From contig JAGQQG010000011.1 of NCBI GenBank assembly GCA_020426325.1, forward strand, positions 23,247-87,246: 64,000 bases of DNA, written 5' to 3'. Shown here one piece after another: positions 8,643-19,145 of the stretch. Positions within the stretch are counted from its first letter, which is position 1. Each line of letters begins with the position of its first letter. The notes beneath the pieces are model-generated. The model did not search any database, was not told the DNA's origin, and worked only from the letters and a program-made list of their open reading frames with translations. The translations under genes and the position numbers were made by a program. Source of the stretch: Planctomycetaceae bacterium. Lineage in GTDB: Bacteria > Planctomycetota > Planctomycetia > Planctomycetales > Planctomycetaceae.

Positions 8643-10323
8643 AAGTCACGTCTCCTCGGGTAATGCGCACAACCTCGTCGAGACTGGTGATTCCAATTTT
8701 GGCCTTCTCCCAAGCGGATTGTCGCAGCGTCAACATGCCTTGCTTGAGGGCGTGATCGCGGATGTCGCCGGCGCTGGCGCGGTTGACGCAGAGTTTGCGA
8801 ACCTGCGGGTCGTTGAGCAGGAGTTCAAAGACACCGGTCCGGTTTGTGTAGCCGACGTCACGGCAGACGCGGCAGCCAACGGGACGCCAAAGCCGATCCA
8901 CTGAATCCCTCCCGAGGTCGGGCGGTAGTTTGTCCCTGTCGGGTTGATATTCTTCGCGGCACTTGGGGCACAGTTCGCGAATGAGTCGCTGAGCCAACAC
9001 ACCTTCGACCGTACTGGCGACGAGGTACGGTTCGACACCCATGTCGATCAACCGGGTGAAGGCGCTGGGGGCGTCGTTCGTGTGCAGGGTGCTGAAAACA
9101 AGGTGCCCTGTGAGCGACGCCTGAATGGCACTCGTTGCCGTTTCACCATCGCGGATTTCGCCGATGAGCACGACGTCCGGATCGTGTCGCAGGATCGACC
9201 GCAGACCGGCTGCGAATGTGAGGCCAATCTTGGTGTGCACCTGAATCTGACTGATCCCGTCCATGTGGTATTCAACCGGATCTTCGACAGTGACTATCTT
9301 TGTCTCGGGCGATTTGATCTCGTTGAGGGCTGAATACAGGGTCGTTGTTTTCCCTGAACCGGTTGGTCCGGTGACGAGCACGATGCCATGCGGGAGTGAG
9401 ATGAGTTCCTGAAATGGCTCTGCGACCTCCAACGGCATGCCGACGCTGGCGAGGTTGAAGACCATGCGGCCTTTATCGAGCAAACGCAGGACGATGCCTT
9501 CGCCGTGAATCATGGGGATGATCGATACTCGCACATCGACGTCTCGACCGGAGACACGGAGCTTGATGCGTCCGTCCTGGGGCAATCGCTTCTCTGCGAT
9601 ATTCAACCGCGACATGATCTTGAGCCGAGTCACGATGGCCGATGCAAAGTGGTTGATCTCCGGCGGGACCGGCTGAGGACGAAGCATGCCGTCGATGCGG
9701 TTACGGATGGTGAGTCCATGCTCACCGGGCTCAACATGCACGTCGCTGGCACGTTGTTCGAGTGCTTCGATGAGCAACTCGTTGACGAGACGGATCACGG
9801 AGGCCGCTTGGGCTTCTTCGGCCAGTTCACCTAGTTCGCTCGGCAAGTCTTCAAGGAGTTCAACTCCTTCCTCCGACCGCTGGGCGACGAGTTCGTTAAT
9901 CGTATCGCCACCGACGCCCAGGCTACCCTTGATGAGATCGACGATCTCCTGTCGGCAGGCCAGGACCGGATCGACGCGGCAGCCTCCCAGGGAACTCAGT
10001 TCATCGAGAGCTTCAAGATCGAAAGGATCACTGGTGGCCATCCGCACACGGCCGTCCATCGCTTCGAGCGGCAGCACCTCATGACGGAAGATGGCCGTCG
10101 TGGGGAATCGAGAGATGAGCGGCATGTCGACCTGAAAGTTCTTGAGATCGACGAAAGGGATCCCCAGTTCTTCACCCAGCGCACGGAGGGCGTCTTCCTC
10201 CCTGATCGCTCCCATCTCGACGAGGATCTGGTCGACACGTTTGCCGTTCGCCTTTGAGCGCGCGGACTCCATCTGCTGCTGATCAATCAAGCCACGCCGC
10301 AGTAAGAGTCCGCCAATCTCCAT
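8641..10323 (-). CDS. gspE: Secretion ATPase GspE/PilB
   Basis: A 560-residue hexameric secretion ATPase. It has an N-terminal MshEN/GspE-N domain (residues 1-150), then the catalytic core with Walker [11 protein letters not shown] (about residue 320), Asp box EDPVEY, Walker [11 protein letters not shown] and a His box ([12 protein letters not shown]). A tetracysteine zinc motif follows (LCPKC ... CRVC), diagnostic of GspE/PilB. The ATG at 10323 lies directly after the gspD stop. It powers pseudopilus assembly from the cytoplasm. Confidence 0.95.
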   Translation of the reverse strand: MEIGGLLLRRGLIDQQQMESARSKANGKRVDQILVEMGAIREEDALRALGEELGIPFVDLKNFQVDMPLISRFPTTAIFRHEVLPLEAMDGRVRMATSDPFDLEALDELSSLGGCRVDPVLACRQEIVDLIKGSLGVGGDTINELVAQRSEEGVELLEDLPSELGELAEEAQAASVIRLVNELLIEALEQRASDVHVEPGEHGLTIRNRIDGMLRPQPVPPEINHFASAIVTRLKIMSRLNIAEKRLPQDGRIKLRVSGRDVDVRVSIIPMIHGEGIVLRLLDKGRMVFNLASVGMPLEVAEPFQELISLPHGIVLVTGPTGSGKTTTLYSALNEIKSPETKIVTVEDPVEYHMDGISQIQVHTKIGLTFAAGLRSILRHDPDVVLIGEIRDGETATSAIQASLTGHLVFSTLHTNDAPSAFTRLIDMGVEPYLVASTVEGVLAQRLIRELCPKCREEYQPDRDKLPPDLGRDSVDRLWRPVGCRVCRDVGYTNRTGVFELLLNDPQVRKLCVNRASAGDIRDHALKQGMLTLRQSAWEKAKIGITSLDEVVRITRGDVT

Positions 10324-10325
10324 CG

Positions 10326-13300
10326 TTACCGGTCTCCTCGATCTCGTCCGAAGCGTCGCCGTCCGGAACCCGAATTGTCACCTCCCTGTCGAATACTTTC
10401 GAGTCCACCTCGACCATCGCTCCCGTTGCCTCTCCCCTCACGAAGTTGTCGGAAGAACTCGATACGACGTTGGATATCATCGGCTTGTGGCGTCTCGGTG
10501 TTTGGCGACTGACGTGTTTGATCTCCAGACGTCGTTGAGGATGTCCTCGCAGCACTTGCGGTCGACGAGACGGTTACGCGCGGGATCAGTGAACTCAGTG
10601 TGTTCTGCACGGCCGATGCGTTCGTATTCTCCAGCGAGACTACGCGGACTGTCCGTCGGGCTTCGCGGGCAGCATTGTCGACCGACTGCACGAGTTGTTC
10701 GATTTCGTGAAAAATGGATTCACTTGATGACACGATCAGGTTGCTTGTTTGACGGTCGATTCCGATCGTGACCTTGGGTTCGCTGAGTGGTGCAGATTCA
10801 TCTCCACCGCGACTCCCTCTGTCGCCGCGACCGCCGCCGAGCAGTGCTGCGAATGCACCTCCAGGGACACCCGCACCACGCGGAGCCTGCAATTCGGGTT
10901 CATAGACACTCTTGACGATCTCGTAGACTTCGTTGATCTCAGCATACTTGACGGGGATCATCCGGGGGACACGATCACGGAGGGACTCGGTGAGCCCCGA
11001 GGCATCGAGGACTTCCAGCATGTCCCGGACCTCATCGACCCGATAGGTGGGACCGCTGACAAACAGCGCGTTCAGCCGAACGTCCGGGATGATGCGAAGT
11101 GTTTGTGGACCGGTGCCGAGGCTGTTGAGACCTGTCATCTGGCCGACGCTGCTGCCGAACGAACTGACACCGCTCGTGAGCATGCCGAGGACGCCGGAGG
11201 AACTCGATGATGTCTGACTGACGCTACTGTCAGGGAAGAGTTGCTCCAGCATGGCCGATGCTTCGGTCGCATCGGCCGACTGGAGGGGGATGACGGTCCA
11301 GGTGGTGCGCGGCGGGATCGCCTGCAGGACGTCTTCGAGCATCTGCTCCATCTCGTCGAGAGCCTCCTGGTCCTGCGAGATCAACACCAGATCGCTGCCC
11401 GTGACCCGAATGGTGACCGGTGATGCCCCTGCTGGTTCTAACGTGTCGACCGATGACGTGTCCTCCGCATCATCAACACTCACCATAAAGGGGTCCGCGG
11501 TTCTCACATCACGAGACGTCTGCTGATCTTCCTCAGCGGGCGCATTGGACGCGGCAGGTGGCGGCTCAGGCGTGTGACGAGGTTCGTCTTCGAGAACTCG
11601 TGGTCCTCCCTGGAAGGTTCCGGGAGGGTTGACGACCCGGATCGAACTCCCTTTGCGTGTCTTCCAAAGCTGTTCGAGGATGGGGAGCACTTCGGCCGGA
11701 TCACGGCTGCTGAGGTTGAAGGTCCGGATGGGACCACGGTTGGATCGTGCGCTCCCCGTGCCGTCTTCGCCCAGGTCAGTGAGGACTTGCCGCACCTGCA
11801 GGATCTGACTTTCCGTACCTCGAATCATGACCTGTCGTCCAATCATGTCGGCCTGGATCGTGGGCGCATTGTCTCCATCACGAATGAACAAACCTTGTAG
11901 CGTGAGCACCGCGAGCGACGGGTCCATGTTGGAGAGTGGGATTACGGAAACCTGCGTGCCGCCGCCGGCTCCATCCAGCTTGCGAATGAGTTCGCGAACC
12001 TCTTCGTGCTGAACGGGGGTTGCCATGATATTGATCAGCCCGTTACGACCGTCCTCATTGACAACGATCCCCGGCATCAATGCATCAATAGACTTCGTCA
12101 CCTCACGCGCATCCGAGTTGGAGACGGCATAGGTGAAGAGGTAGGGCTTCTTGCTCATGAAGCTGCCGCTCGCCTCGACATCGATTGTTTTAACAGCTTC
12201 TTCGATAATCTGATGTTCCGATGGTGAGGCTGTCGCCAGCAGCCGATTGGTTCGCGGGTCTGCAATGATGCGTGCATTCGACATGTTCGCCGAGCCGATG
12301 GCATCACGGCTCGATTCGCGATCACGAGAGCGGAAATCGAAACGGCCGCGATCAGAGGTCGAACTGACATTGGTGACGCCGGTAGCCACGCCAAGCATAT
12401 GTTTGATGAGCAATTCGGCTTCTTCGGCAGAGATGTTGGTCAGCGTGTAAGGACGAAAGATCATGTCTTCCGAACCAGGCGCCACGTTCTGCAGCATGGA
12501 CTGGATGCGGCGAAGGTTCGAGCCGATGTCCGTTACAATCAATGAGTTCGTGGCCGTCATGCCGACGACGGTCCCCTGTGGCCCTTTGAGCTTTTCAACT
12601 TCACCGGCCACAAGATTGACATCAGCACCTGCAAGCGGGAAGACGACCGTCAGCAACTCATTACGTCCCCGATTGAGCAACTCACTGGCATCAATTGTGG
12701 GAACGAGATTCGGTGGGATGCCCTGATCGATGTTAAGGCTGACCAGGAAGTTGTCACGCCTGACGAGCACATAGCCCCGAGCCAGGAGGTAGCCATTGAG
12801 GACGTCCAACGCTTCGGTAACGGTGTATTGCTTGTCGTCATAGTGATTGAATGTGCCCGGCGGAACATCATTGAGGTCGAGAGTCAGACCAGCAACGTCA
12901 GCGAAGCGTTGCAGCACGATTGACCAAGGGGCGTATCGAAAATTGAATGAGAGAGTGGGGCCGTTGTCACCGCGAGGCGTTTGATCGCGAGCCGTCGATT
13001 GTTGTCCGTCAACGGCGGCAAAGGATGCAACCGCTTCCGCACCTTCCGGGACGTCCATCTCAAACGCTGCCCGCTTCGCGGGAGCCTGGGGAGGTGCCGT
13101 GTTTGTGGTCGCTGCTCCGTCCTGACTTCCCAGCGGCGGGCCGAGGCGCTGTTGCCATGACTGCTGTTGTTCAGGCGTCAGGACGGCTGCAAACTTCGTA
13201 TTCCATTCTTCATCGAACTTCGCACGATCCTCTTCGGAGGCACGAAAGCCCAACTCGCGGCGGGCGTTATCCCGTTCTTCGACGAGGGTTTTGATTTGTG

Positions 13301-13784
13301 ATTTCTGATCATCGGTGAGTCCCAGACTCTCCGCGACCTCGTCCTGACCAAGCGCACGCAGACCCTGTTGCTGGAGTGACACCTGTTGCAGCCGCGTTGT
13401 CTGCTGCTCATTGAGGATCGACTTGAGCTGTTCGTCCGACTCACGACGTCGTTGCTCGAAAGCGGATCGCATTTCTTCCCGGAGAGCTTCCCGCTCCTCG
13501 TCTGTCGTTGCATCCCGCATTCTTTGAAAGAGGTCTCCATTGTCACCAAAGTTACGTGCCTGCTCACCCAACTCCTCGATTTGCTGAATCTGCTCCTCTG
13601 TGAGGTTCAATTCCGAGCGGACATCATCGCTGCGGAGCGTCCCCAACAAACCACGGTCGCCGCCACGACCACCACCCCTGCCGCCTCGTCCTGGTTGGGC
13701 CTGCGTGACGTCCGCGCACAGGATCGCAACGAAACAGGCGATCAGCAAGGTGACCACTGATTGAAATGGTTGTCTCATGCGCAT
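10326..13784 (-). CDS. gspD: GspD-like secretin N-domain protein, no visible pore domain
   Basis: A 1152-residue exported protein with signal peptide (residues 1-29, cleavage near AQA). Residues 35-215 are Glu/Gln-rich helices with [24 protein letters not shown] and [12 protein letters not shown], resembling LTxxQ/Spy-type repeats. The rest holds several secretin N (NolW-like) modules: [20 protein letters not shown], then repeats ending in RxLIADPRTN-like, ILPILEQLW and [14 protein letters not shown]. The C-terminus ends in a low-complexity Arg/Gly/Ser tail, and I find no secretin pore domain (PF00263), normally marked by a VPxLGxIPxLG-like motif. It heads the gsp cluster. It could form a periplasmic ring with an unidentified channel partner. 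Confidence 0.8.
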   Translation of the reverse strand: MRMRQPFQSVVTLLIACFVAILCADVTQAQPGRGGRGGGRGGDRGLLGTLRSDDVRSELNLTEEQIQQIEELGEQARNFGDNGDLFQRMRDATTDEEREALREEMRSAFEQRRRESDEQLKSILNEQQTTRLQQVSLQQQGLRALGQDEVAESLGLTDDQKSQIKTLVEERDNARRELGFRASEEDRAKFDEEWNTKFAAVLTPEQQQSWQQRLGPPLGSQDGAATTNTAPPQAPAKRAAFEMDVPEGAEAVASFAAVDGQQSTARDQTPRGDNGPTLSFNFRYAPWSIVLQRFADVAGLTLDLNDVPPGTFNHYDDKQYTVTEALDVLNGYLLARGYVLVRRDNFLVSLNIDQGIPPNLVPTIDASELLNRGRNELLTVVFPLAGADVNLVAGEVEKLKGPQGTVVGMTATNSLIVTDIGSNLRRIQSMLQNVAPGSEDMIFRPYTLTNISAEEAELLIKHMLGVATGVTNVSSTSDRGRFDFRSRDRESSRDAIGSANMSNARIIADPRTNRLLATASPSEHQIIEEAVKTIDVEASGSFMSKKPYLFTYAVSNSDAREVTKSIDALMPGIVVNEDGRNGLINIMATPVQHEEVRELIRKLDGAGGGTQVSVIPLSNMDPSLAVLTLQGLFIRDGDNAPTIQADMIGRQVMIRGTESQILQVRQVLTDLGEDGTGSARSNRGPIRTFNLSSRDPAEVLPILEQLWKTRKGSSIRVVNPPGTFQGGPRVLEDEPRHTPEPPPAASNAPAEEDQQTSRDVRTADPFMVSVDDAEDTSSVDTLEPAGASPVTIRVTGSDLVLISQDQEALDEMEQMLEDVLQAIPPRTTWTVIPLQSADATEASAMLEQLFPDSSVSQTSSSSSGVLGMLTSGVSSFGSSVGQMTGLNSLGTGPQTLRIIPDVRLNALFVSGPTYRVDEVRDMLEVLDASGLTESLRDRVPRMIPVKYAEINEVYEIVKSVYEPELQAPRGAGVPGGAFAALLGGGRGDRGSRGGDESAPLSEPKVTIGIDRQTSNLIVSSSESIFHEIEQLVQSVDNAAREARRTVRVVSLENTNASAVQNTLSSLIPRVTVSSTASAARTSSTTSGDQTRQSPNTETPQADDIQRRIEFFRQLREGRGNGSDGRGGLESIRQGGDNSGSGRRRFGRDRGDR

Positions 13785-14072
13785 TCGATTTCCCTGGTTC
13801 CCTGCAAGGAACTACTCTGTGTACCGGTCGTCAGCTTCGCCGGTATACACCCGGAAAGTATTTTATTGGATCTCAGTGACTTCACGTCTACACTGAACCT
13901 CTGAGGCGACGATGATGTGTGGGACAGGTTTAATCTCACAGTCTGGTCGAATGTCCCTTATTCTAAACGGTTTATCGTCGCATGGGGCGTCTCCTCTATC
14001 ATGAGGACGTCAACTCCGCGGTGATTCCGGCAAACATTGAGCAGTTATCCATAAATCAGGGACAGTTCGCCC
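13785..14072. promoter_or_regulatory. Divergent intergenic region with a hairpin upstream of gspD
   Basis: This 288-bp spacer separates the divergent gspD and EF-hand genes, so it should hold promoters for both. At about 13817-13849, GTGTACCGG and CCGGTATACAC form an interrupted inverted repeat that would fold in the gspD 5' leader or act as an operator. I saw no convincing -35/-10 pair. Confidence 0.4.
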
Positions 14073-15059
14073 ATGCATGGTCGATTTTTGAGCGTGCTGA
14101 CGACTTTGACGGCGCTGGTCCTCTCCGCAACCTGCGCCTTCGGGCAACGGGGCGGGTTCTCGCCCGATGGTTTCTTCGACCGACTCGACCAGGACGGCAG
14201 CGGGGTCATCGAGCCGGAAGAGATCCAGGACTCACGGATGGCCAGATTTGTCGAGCGCATGGAGATCGACACGTCCCGAGGCATCACTCGTGAACAGTTC
14301 TCCAACGCGATGGACCAGGTCCGTCGGCGATATGAGGAAGAACGGGAGTCTCGTCAATTCGACAGTGAAAGTGATTCCGACCGTCGCCGAAGTCGGTGGA
14401 GTCGTTCCCCGGAATCAGACGACTCGGAACGGAGGAGCGAACGCGGACGGGGGCAAGGATCACGAACCCGCTCGCTGCCTGCGCCCGCTCCGATTCCGCA
14501 ACAGCGAGTCACCCTCGACTTGCAGGCCGAATTCACCAAAGGGGACACCGACGGTGATGGCCAGATCGGGATGTATGAGTGGACACGATGGAAGTCCCGG
14601 GCGGCACTCGCAGAGTTTCTTGGGATGGATCGGAACCACGATGGGTTCCTCACACCCCGTGAGTTGACCCGGGCTGCCGAGGCTGAGCCGGTCGACCTTG
14701 CAAGTGTCCTGCCCATCGCTCCGTCGTCTGTGAGCAAGTCGACAAAGGAGGCAGTTACACCTGTTTCATCCGAAACGGTCGAAGCACCAATACAGTCCGA
14801 AACTTCGCCGCCAGCGACAGCTAACTCATCAATCGTGATCGGGTCAGCGGACCCCGGACAAATCAAACAGGCCGAACGTTTCTTCGCATTGCTGGACAGC
14901 GATCGCAACGGTACTGTGTCGGAACTGGAATGGGAGAAGAGTAACCGGCTCAAACCAAAGTTTGCTGCCGCAGGTGCTGACCTCGGAAAACCCATGACTT
15001 CTGAAGAGTTCGTCAGCTACTACGTTCGAATCTTCTCCAGCCCACAATTTGCCAATTAG
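14073..15059 (+). CDS. Secreted EF-hand protein
   Basis: A 328-residue protein with a signal peptide (residues 1-23, ending CAFGQ). Four EF-hand calcium loops are visible: DQDGSGVIEPEE (about residue 38), DTDGDGQIGMYEW (about 158), DRNHDGFLTPREL (about 185) and DSDRNGTVSELEW (about 276). A low-complexity Ser/Arg/Glu linker lies between the first and second. Planctomycetes encode many such exported EF-hand proteins; role unknown, calcium binding likely. Starts at 14073 or 14077 (adjacent ATGs in different frames); only 14073 is in frame. A hairpin repeat follows the gene. Confidence 0.85.
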   Translation: MHGRFLSVLTTLTALVLSATCAFGQRGGFSPDGFFDRLDQDGSGVIEPEEIQDSRMARFVERMEIDTSRGITREQFSNAMDQVRRRYEEERESRQFDSESDSDRRRSRWSRSPESDDSERRSERGRGQGSRTRSLPAPAPIPQQRVTLDLQAEFTKGDTDGDGQIGMYEWTRWKSRAALAEFLGMDRNHDGFLTPRELTRAAEAEPVDLASVLPIAPSSVSKSTKEAVTPVSSETVEAPIQSETSPPATANSSIVIGSADPGQIKQAERFFALLDSDRNGTVSELEWEKSNRLKPKFAAAGADLGKPMTSEEFVSYYVRIFSSPQFAN

Positions 15060-15078
15060 CCGTCCGTTGAAAGACTGC

Positions 15079-15142
15079 GTGGCACGGACATTCTTGTCTG
15101 TAACTCCATGGGATTTACCAGAGGCAGGAATGCCTGTTCCAC
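15079..15142. repeat. Hairpin repeat (GTGGCACGGACATTCTTGTCT family), copy 1
   Basis: Arms GTGGCACGGACATTCTTGTC (from 15079) and the imperfect complement at 15119-15142 can form a stem of about 24 bp, 20 nt after the EF-hand gene stop. A second copy of the same hairpin lies at 44751-44825 after another gene. Position suggests a 3' end or terminator-like role, without a T tract. Confidence 0.7.
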
Positions 15143-15227
15143 TTTATCAACGGATATTTGAGATCGCTTACCTCTCCAGATCGAGACATCGATCTCGGGA
15201 CGTCACCGGAATCGGATGAATAGAAGT

Positions 15228-15662
15228 TTAGTGATTGCAATGTGGATGTGTGCACGGCGCGAGTTGGTGACGAGTATAGTAGGAGGGTTCATGGTTGGAC
15301 TCTGTGGTTGAGAGCACGTATGGCGAGTAGTCCATCCGTTCACATCCACTTCGACGAGCGACACCAATGCCGCGCGGGTTGAAGACCTCCGGGCGGCATC
15401 GTTCGATCGGGTGTGTCCCATACGACGTGGGCGACTCAAATGCACTGTAGATTCGCGTGGGGGGGCCGAAGTGCGTGCCATGTGGTCGCGGACGGCAGAT
15501 CCGTCCGTTGTTCGGGACGCCTTCCACTTGAGGGGCGATTTGAGCCGCACCATCCTGCAGACCGGGGAGGAAATCGTCTGCTGCTGCGACTCCAGTCGAG
15601 GCAAACGACAAGCCGAGAGCGAACAGACACATTAGGGAACGAGGGGTGAAACGTCGAATCAT
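15228..15662 (-). CDS. Small secreted protein of unknown function
   Basis: A 144-residue product starting MIRRFTPRSLMCLFALGLSF with a good signal peptide (cleavage near AAADD). The mature part has no domain I recognise; it is rich in Pro, His, Arg and Cys and ends in CTHPHCNH, a possible metal-binding tail. No neighbour gives a functional clue. The opposite-strand frames here lack a signal peptide or a family match. Moderately confident that it is real. Confidence 0.5.
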   Translation of the reverse strand: MIRRFTPRSLMCLFALGLSFASTGVAAADDFLPGLQDGAAQIAPQVEGVPNNGRICRPRPHGTHFGPPTRIYSAFESPTSYGTHPIERCRPEVFNPRGIGVARRSGCERMDYSPYVLSTTESNHEPSYYTRHQLAPCTHPHCNH

Positions 15663-15967
15663 GCCTGATCTCCATCCTTGTTCTGTCTCACTTGAAACTT
15701 CCAGTTCTCAGTCCTCAACGTCGGCAGATCCGCCCCGACTTAGACAGCAGCACTCACGCGTCTGGAGTCATCGCCATAACTGGCACAACCGGAATCCTTC
15801 GATGAAGGAACGCGATCGATTGCACATCGCCTGACGACGCAGCAGACTGCATTCACCACTGTGCTCATCCACAAGATGGGGAGTTGAAACCCTCCAGGGG
15901 TGTCATAGGTACTCTGGTTCGACAGTCCACAAGCCGAGGATTGTTGGGTTTGTCAGGAACATCCGTC
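15663..15967. other. Intergenic region, nothing distinct seen
   Basis: About 305 bp between two divergent genes for exported proteins. It presumably holds both promoters. No repeat, hairpin or short gene could be supported. Confidence 0.4.
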
Positions 15968-17719
15968 ATGCAGAACTCATTAGGGTTTTCACATTCACTA
16001 TCCGACCAGACTGTTCGGCGACAGCTTGTGAGAGCGAGTTGGCTGACGATCATCATGCTACTGGGGCCAGGACTTGCAGCCAGTTCGCAGGCCCAGGACG
16101 ATGCAAAGTCAGAGGAACCACCGGCACCTGTGCCCTTTGCAGTCATCAACGCAGCGAGTGTTGATCGTTTGCTTGAGGACGCCCAATACGTCGCAGAAGT
16201 TTCAGAGCGGCCGGATCTGATGAACTGGCTAAACGAGGGGCTTTCCGCAATCTCCGATCTCGGCGGTGTGGATCGCACACGGCCCTTCGGAGCCCTTTTC
16301 TATCTCGACTCCGGGCTGCCGCCGATTCCTTTTCCGGTCATGTATGTGCCGGTGACAGACGAACGACGACTGCTCGACACGCTGTCGATCCGAGACACGA
16401 AATGGAAGAAGTCCGGGACTGCGGATAGTCGCTATGAAATGATCGATGCTCCGCACATGAAACTCCGGTTCGCGGACGGCTATGCCTTTCTTGTGCGGCG
16501 TGGCGAGTGGGTCCTGGATGAAGACCTGCCGAACCCGGTGACCTTCTGTGAGCACCTGACGAATCGGTATGACATTGCCGCATCACTAAGACTGGGTGCG
16601 ATTCCGGAGGGCATCCGGCAGGTGTTTCTCGGATTCCTCCGATCAAGTACACAGACCGAACTTCAACAGAGAGACGATGAACCCCCAGCTGCATATCGGA
16701 TTCGACGCGCGAACGGCACAGGCATGCTCGAATTCCTGGAACAACTTCTCACAGAAGGAGACGAGATCCGGATTGGATGGGATGCTTCACGCGAACAGAG
16801 GACGGGCGTTCTTGAGATAGTGCTTAACGCTCAGCCGGACAGCGACTACGCCAAGCATCTCAAGAACTTCGCCGGCACGCAGACGATGTTCCATTCTCTG
16901 GCCTCAGATCAGCAGCCACTCACGATTGTTGGCTCATGGAAGCTCGACGACCGTGAGCAGAAAACGTATCAGGAATACGTGCTCGCCGCTCGTGAGACGA
17001 TCGAGCAACAACTGACCGAGCAGGAGCAGCCCACCGAATCGTTGACGGGAATGTACGATTCAGTGACAGCAACAATCGAGAACGGACAGATCGATGTCTG
17101 TCTGCAGTTTGTCGCTCCGGAACCGGAGAAGTTCGTCATTCGTGGAGGCGTCAAGTTGACTGGGGCACGCACGTTCGGTGCGTCGCTCAGCCAGTTCCTC
17201 ACACAGATTCAATCGAACCCGGACATTGGGCAGATCGACGTCAATTACGCCGAGCACCAGGGAATCACCATTCATCGACTGGGAAAACAGGACGAAGGAA
17301 CTGACGAGGGGGAGCAACGCCTGTTCGGCGGCCTTCCATCCTTACTTGTGGGGACGGGGTCACAAGCACTCTGGTTTGCGATCGGGACCGACGTCGCCCT
17401 CCCTTCGATGAAGCAGGCGATCGATTTGGTGCAGCAATCAGTCGGTCAGCCACCCGTCACTGCATCTGGAGCCGCCCCCATTCAACTGATTTCGCGGATG
17501 AACGGCTGGTTACAGATTCCCCCCAGAAATCGGGGCGACGACGGTCCGCGACCGTTCCGCCTCATGGCCGAAGAAGCCTTTGCAGGGGACGATGACTCCC
17601 TGCGTATCGAGGTCCGCCCGACCGAGACTGGCGTGCGGGGTCGAATCCAGCTTGATGAAGGCTTTCTGCGACTGTTGGGAATGGCCATCGGTCGCCAGTA
17701 CGACCGCAGTCAGCTGTGA
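15968..17719 (+). CDS. Large secreted planctomycete protein, paralogue of the 41650-43494 product
   Basis: A 583-residue protein. The ATG at 15968 has AGGAA at good spacing; an ATG at 15884 would add 28 residues. A signal peptide runs to SSQAQDD. The mature protein starts with a segment (PFAVINAASVDRLLEDAQYV, later DRTRPFGALFY) closely matched in the product at 41650-43494 (PFAVVAISSVDRFLEDLDAL, DRDRPLGSLMY), so the two are paralogues. No catalytic motif was recognised. The C-terminal RGRIQLDEGFLRLLGMAIGR also has a counterpart in the paralogue. Function unknown; envelope location inferred. Confidence 0.8.
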   Translation: MQNSLGFSHSLSDQTVRRQLVRASWLTIIMLLGPGLAASSQAQDDAKSEEPPAPVPFAVINAASVDRLLEDAQYVAEVSERPDLMNWLNEGLSAISDLGGVDRTRPFGALFYLDSGLPPIPFPVMYVPVTDERRLLDTLSIRDTKWKKSGTADSRYEMIDAPHMKLRFADGYAFLVRRGEWVLDEDLPNPVTFCEHLTNRYDIAASLRLGAIPEGIRQVFLGFLRSSTQTELQQRDDEPPAAYRIRRANGTGMLEFLEQLLTEGDEIRIGWDASREQRTGVLEIVLNAQPDSDYAKHLKNFAGTQTMFHSLASDQQPLTIVGSWKLDDREQKTYQEYVLAARETIEQQLTEQEQPTESLTGMYDSVTATIENGQIDVCLQFVAPEPEKFVIRGGVKLTGARTFGASLSQFLTQIQSNPDIGQIDVNYAEHQGITIHRLGKQDEGTDEGEQRLFGGLPSLLVGTGSQALWFAIGTDVALPSMKQAIDLVQQSVGQPPVTASGAAPIQLISRMNGWLQIPPRNRGDDGPRPFRLMAEEAFAGDDDSLRIEVRPTETGVRGRIQLDEGFLRLLGMAIGRQYDRSQL

Positions 17720-17780
17720 AGGAGCAGGTTTGACATCACACAACACATCGAGTCGGAGATGTCGACCGTCTCGGAGTGGA

Positions 17781-18551
17781 TCACTCCGCACTTTCAGACG
17801 GAGTCCGCAACTGAGGCGGCGCGGGCGCGACGATGATTTGATTTTCGACTTTACGGATCCCCGGCTCCAATCGAGCGAGCGCTTCGGCGAGCTTGCGAGC
17901 TTCATCATCGAGAGCGGTGCCTCGAAGGACCAGCGTGCCATCAGGAGTCAGCGAGGCTTCGGTTCCGGTGATGCGATCTTGCAGCGGACGGAGGTGCGTT
18001 TGCAGACTATTTCGAACGGAAGGATCTCGAAGTGGCGAATAAGAAAACGCCACACGATGACGCGGGCGGAGCCGGACAGCACGGCTGGGACCAGTCGCCT
18101 GACCGCGTCCTGCGTTGGTACCTCCCTGATTCCCTCCGAGGGCACCAAACTGCGGGCCAATCGTTCCGCCCACATTCGGTTGTCCTGACAATCGCTGACC
18201 GACAAATCCATCCGCCGTTCCCCGACCGACAAAATCGGTCGCGTTCTGATTCAACGATTCACCGAAAGCCCGGAACTGTGGCTGCTGCACACCTTGACCA
18301 GTCAGACCGCCCCCTTGCGTACTTCCCGGCGTCACCGAGTTCGTCGTCGACGAACCGGTCATGCTTGTTGTTCCGGTGGCAACTGCTCCACCCGTTGTAC
18401 CTGAGTTAGCGGATGGTTGTTGCTGGGCGAATGCGATCCCCGAGGCCAACAACACCCACACGCTGCCGACAGCTATAGCACACCTGCATTGATGACGTCG
18501 TAAACTCAACTCGAACCTCACTGATACGATTTCGGGTAACTGAATGCGCAC
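17781..18551 (-). CDS. Exported BON-domain protein
   Basis: A 256-residue protein with a signal-like hydrophobic segment (about residues 27-42) followed by a long Gly/Thr/Ser/Gln-rich disordered stretch (residues 45-150). The C-terminal 75 residues look like a BON domain: DGTLVLRGTALDDEARKLAE, then LARLEPGIRKVENQIIVAP, matching the alpha-beta fold with a conserved central Gly. BON domains are thought to bind membranes or polymers in the periplasm. Convergent with the gene at 15968-17719. Confidence 0.72.
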   Translation of the reverse strand: MRIQLPEIVSVRFELSLRRHQCRCAIAVGSVWVLLASGIAFAQQQPSANSGTTGGAVATGTTSMTGSSTTNSVTPGSTQGGGLTGQGVQQPQFRAFGESLNQNATDFVGRGTADGFVGQRLSGQPNVGGTIGPQFGALGGNQGGTNAGRGQATGPSRAVRLRPRHRVAFSYSPLRDPSVRNSLQTHLRPLQDRITGTEASLTPDGTLVLRGTALDDEARKLAEALARLEPGIRKVENQIIVAPAPPQLRTPSESAE

Positions 18552-19145
18552 CGATTCATACGGGAAGTCTACACGGTAAGACTGTCGACGACCGAACCAA
18601 AAGACTGTTAAACGTCCCCAAAAATCGAATCAAGTCGGAATCGTGTGATTGTGAACATCAAGAAAAATGGAGCAGCGAGTGGTCCAACGGATGTTCCTGA
18701 TGACAATTCGTGGTCCAGCACAGAATTGAATCTCAAGGCTATGTCCGGCAATGAGTTGAAGTTCTCTCGGTTTAGTCACCCACATCTCATGGAGTTCTTG
18801 GGGAGCCTTCCGATCGCTCAAATCAGATGAATGATCGTCGGGCGGATACAAACGGCCCATCGATCTGGAGCAATTTGTGGGACGGTTGCGGATAGATTTC
18901 TTGATGAGTGTGACTCGGAACATCAGGATAGCTGAATAGTTGATCAAGTCCGCATCTCATCATTGACGTGTTGACAGCTTCTCTTGTGTTAGTTTGATTT
19001 CTGATGTGGAAACGGATCGTCATTCGACAATCGCTCTGGAAAATAAGATCGCGACGGGAGATGATTCGTGGTTTGAAATCGAGCTGAGCAGATAACAGAA
19101 GTTAATAAACTTCGGATGATTGGCACTCTCAGAGTCAGGGGTCAA
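18552..19145. other. Intergenic region, no gene supported
   Basis: About 590 bp upstream of the patatin gene. Short frames occur on both strands (61-105 codons) but none has a ribosome site, signal peptide or recognisable domain. The only feature worth noting is the promoter-like sequence at 18971-18999. Confidence 0.5.
18971..18999 (+). promoter_or_regulatory. Candidate sigma70-type promoter for the lipid-degradation group
   Basis: A perfect TTGACA at 18971 is followed, after 17 nt, by TTGATT, a weak -10 match. It lies about 150 bp upstream of the patatin start. Judged by eye only. Confidence 0.3.

Noticed and set aside
18645..18830. Plus-strand frame of 61 codons in the gap before the patatin gene
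   Set aside because: No ribosome site, signal peptide or recognisable sequence.
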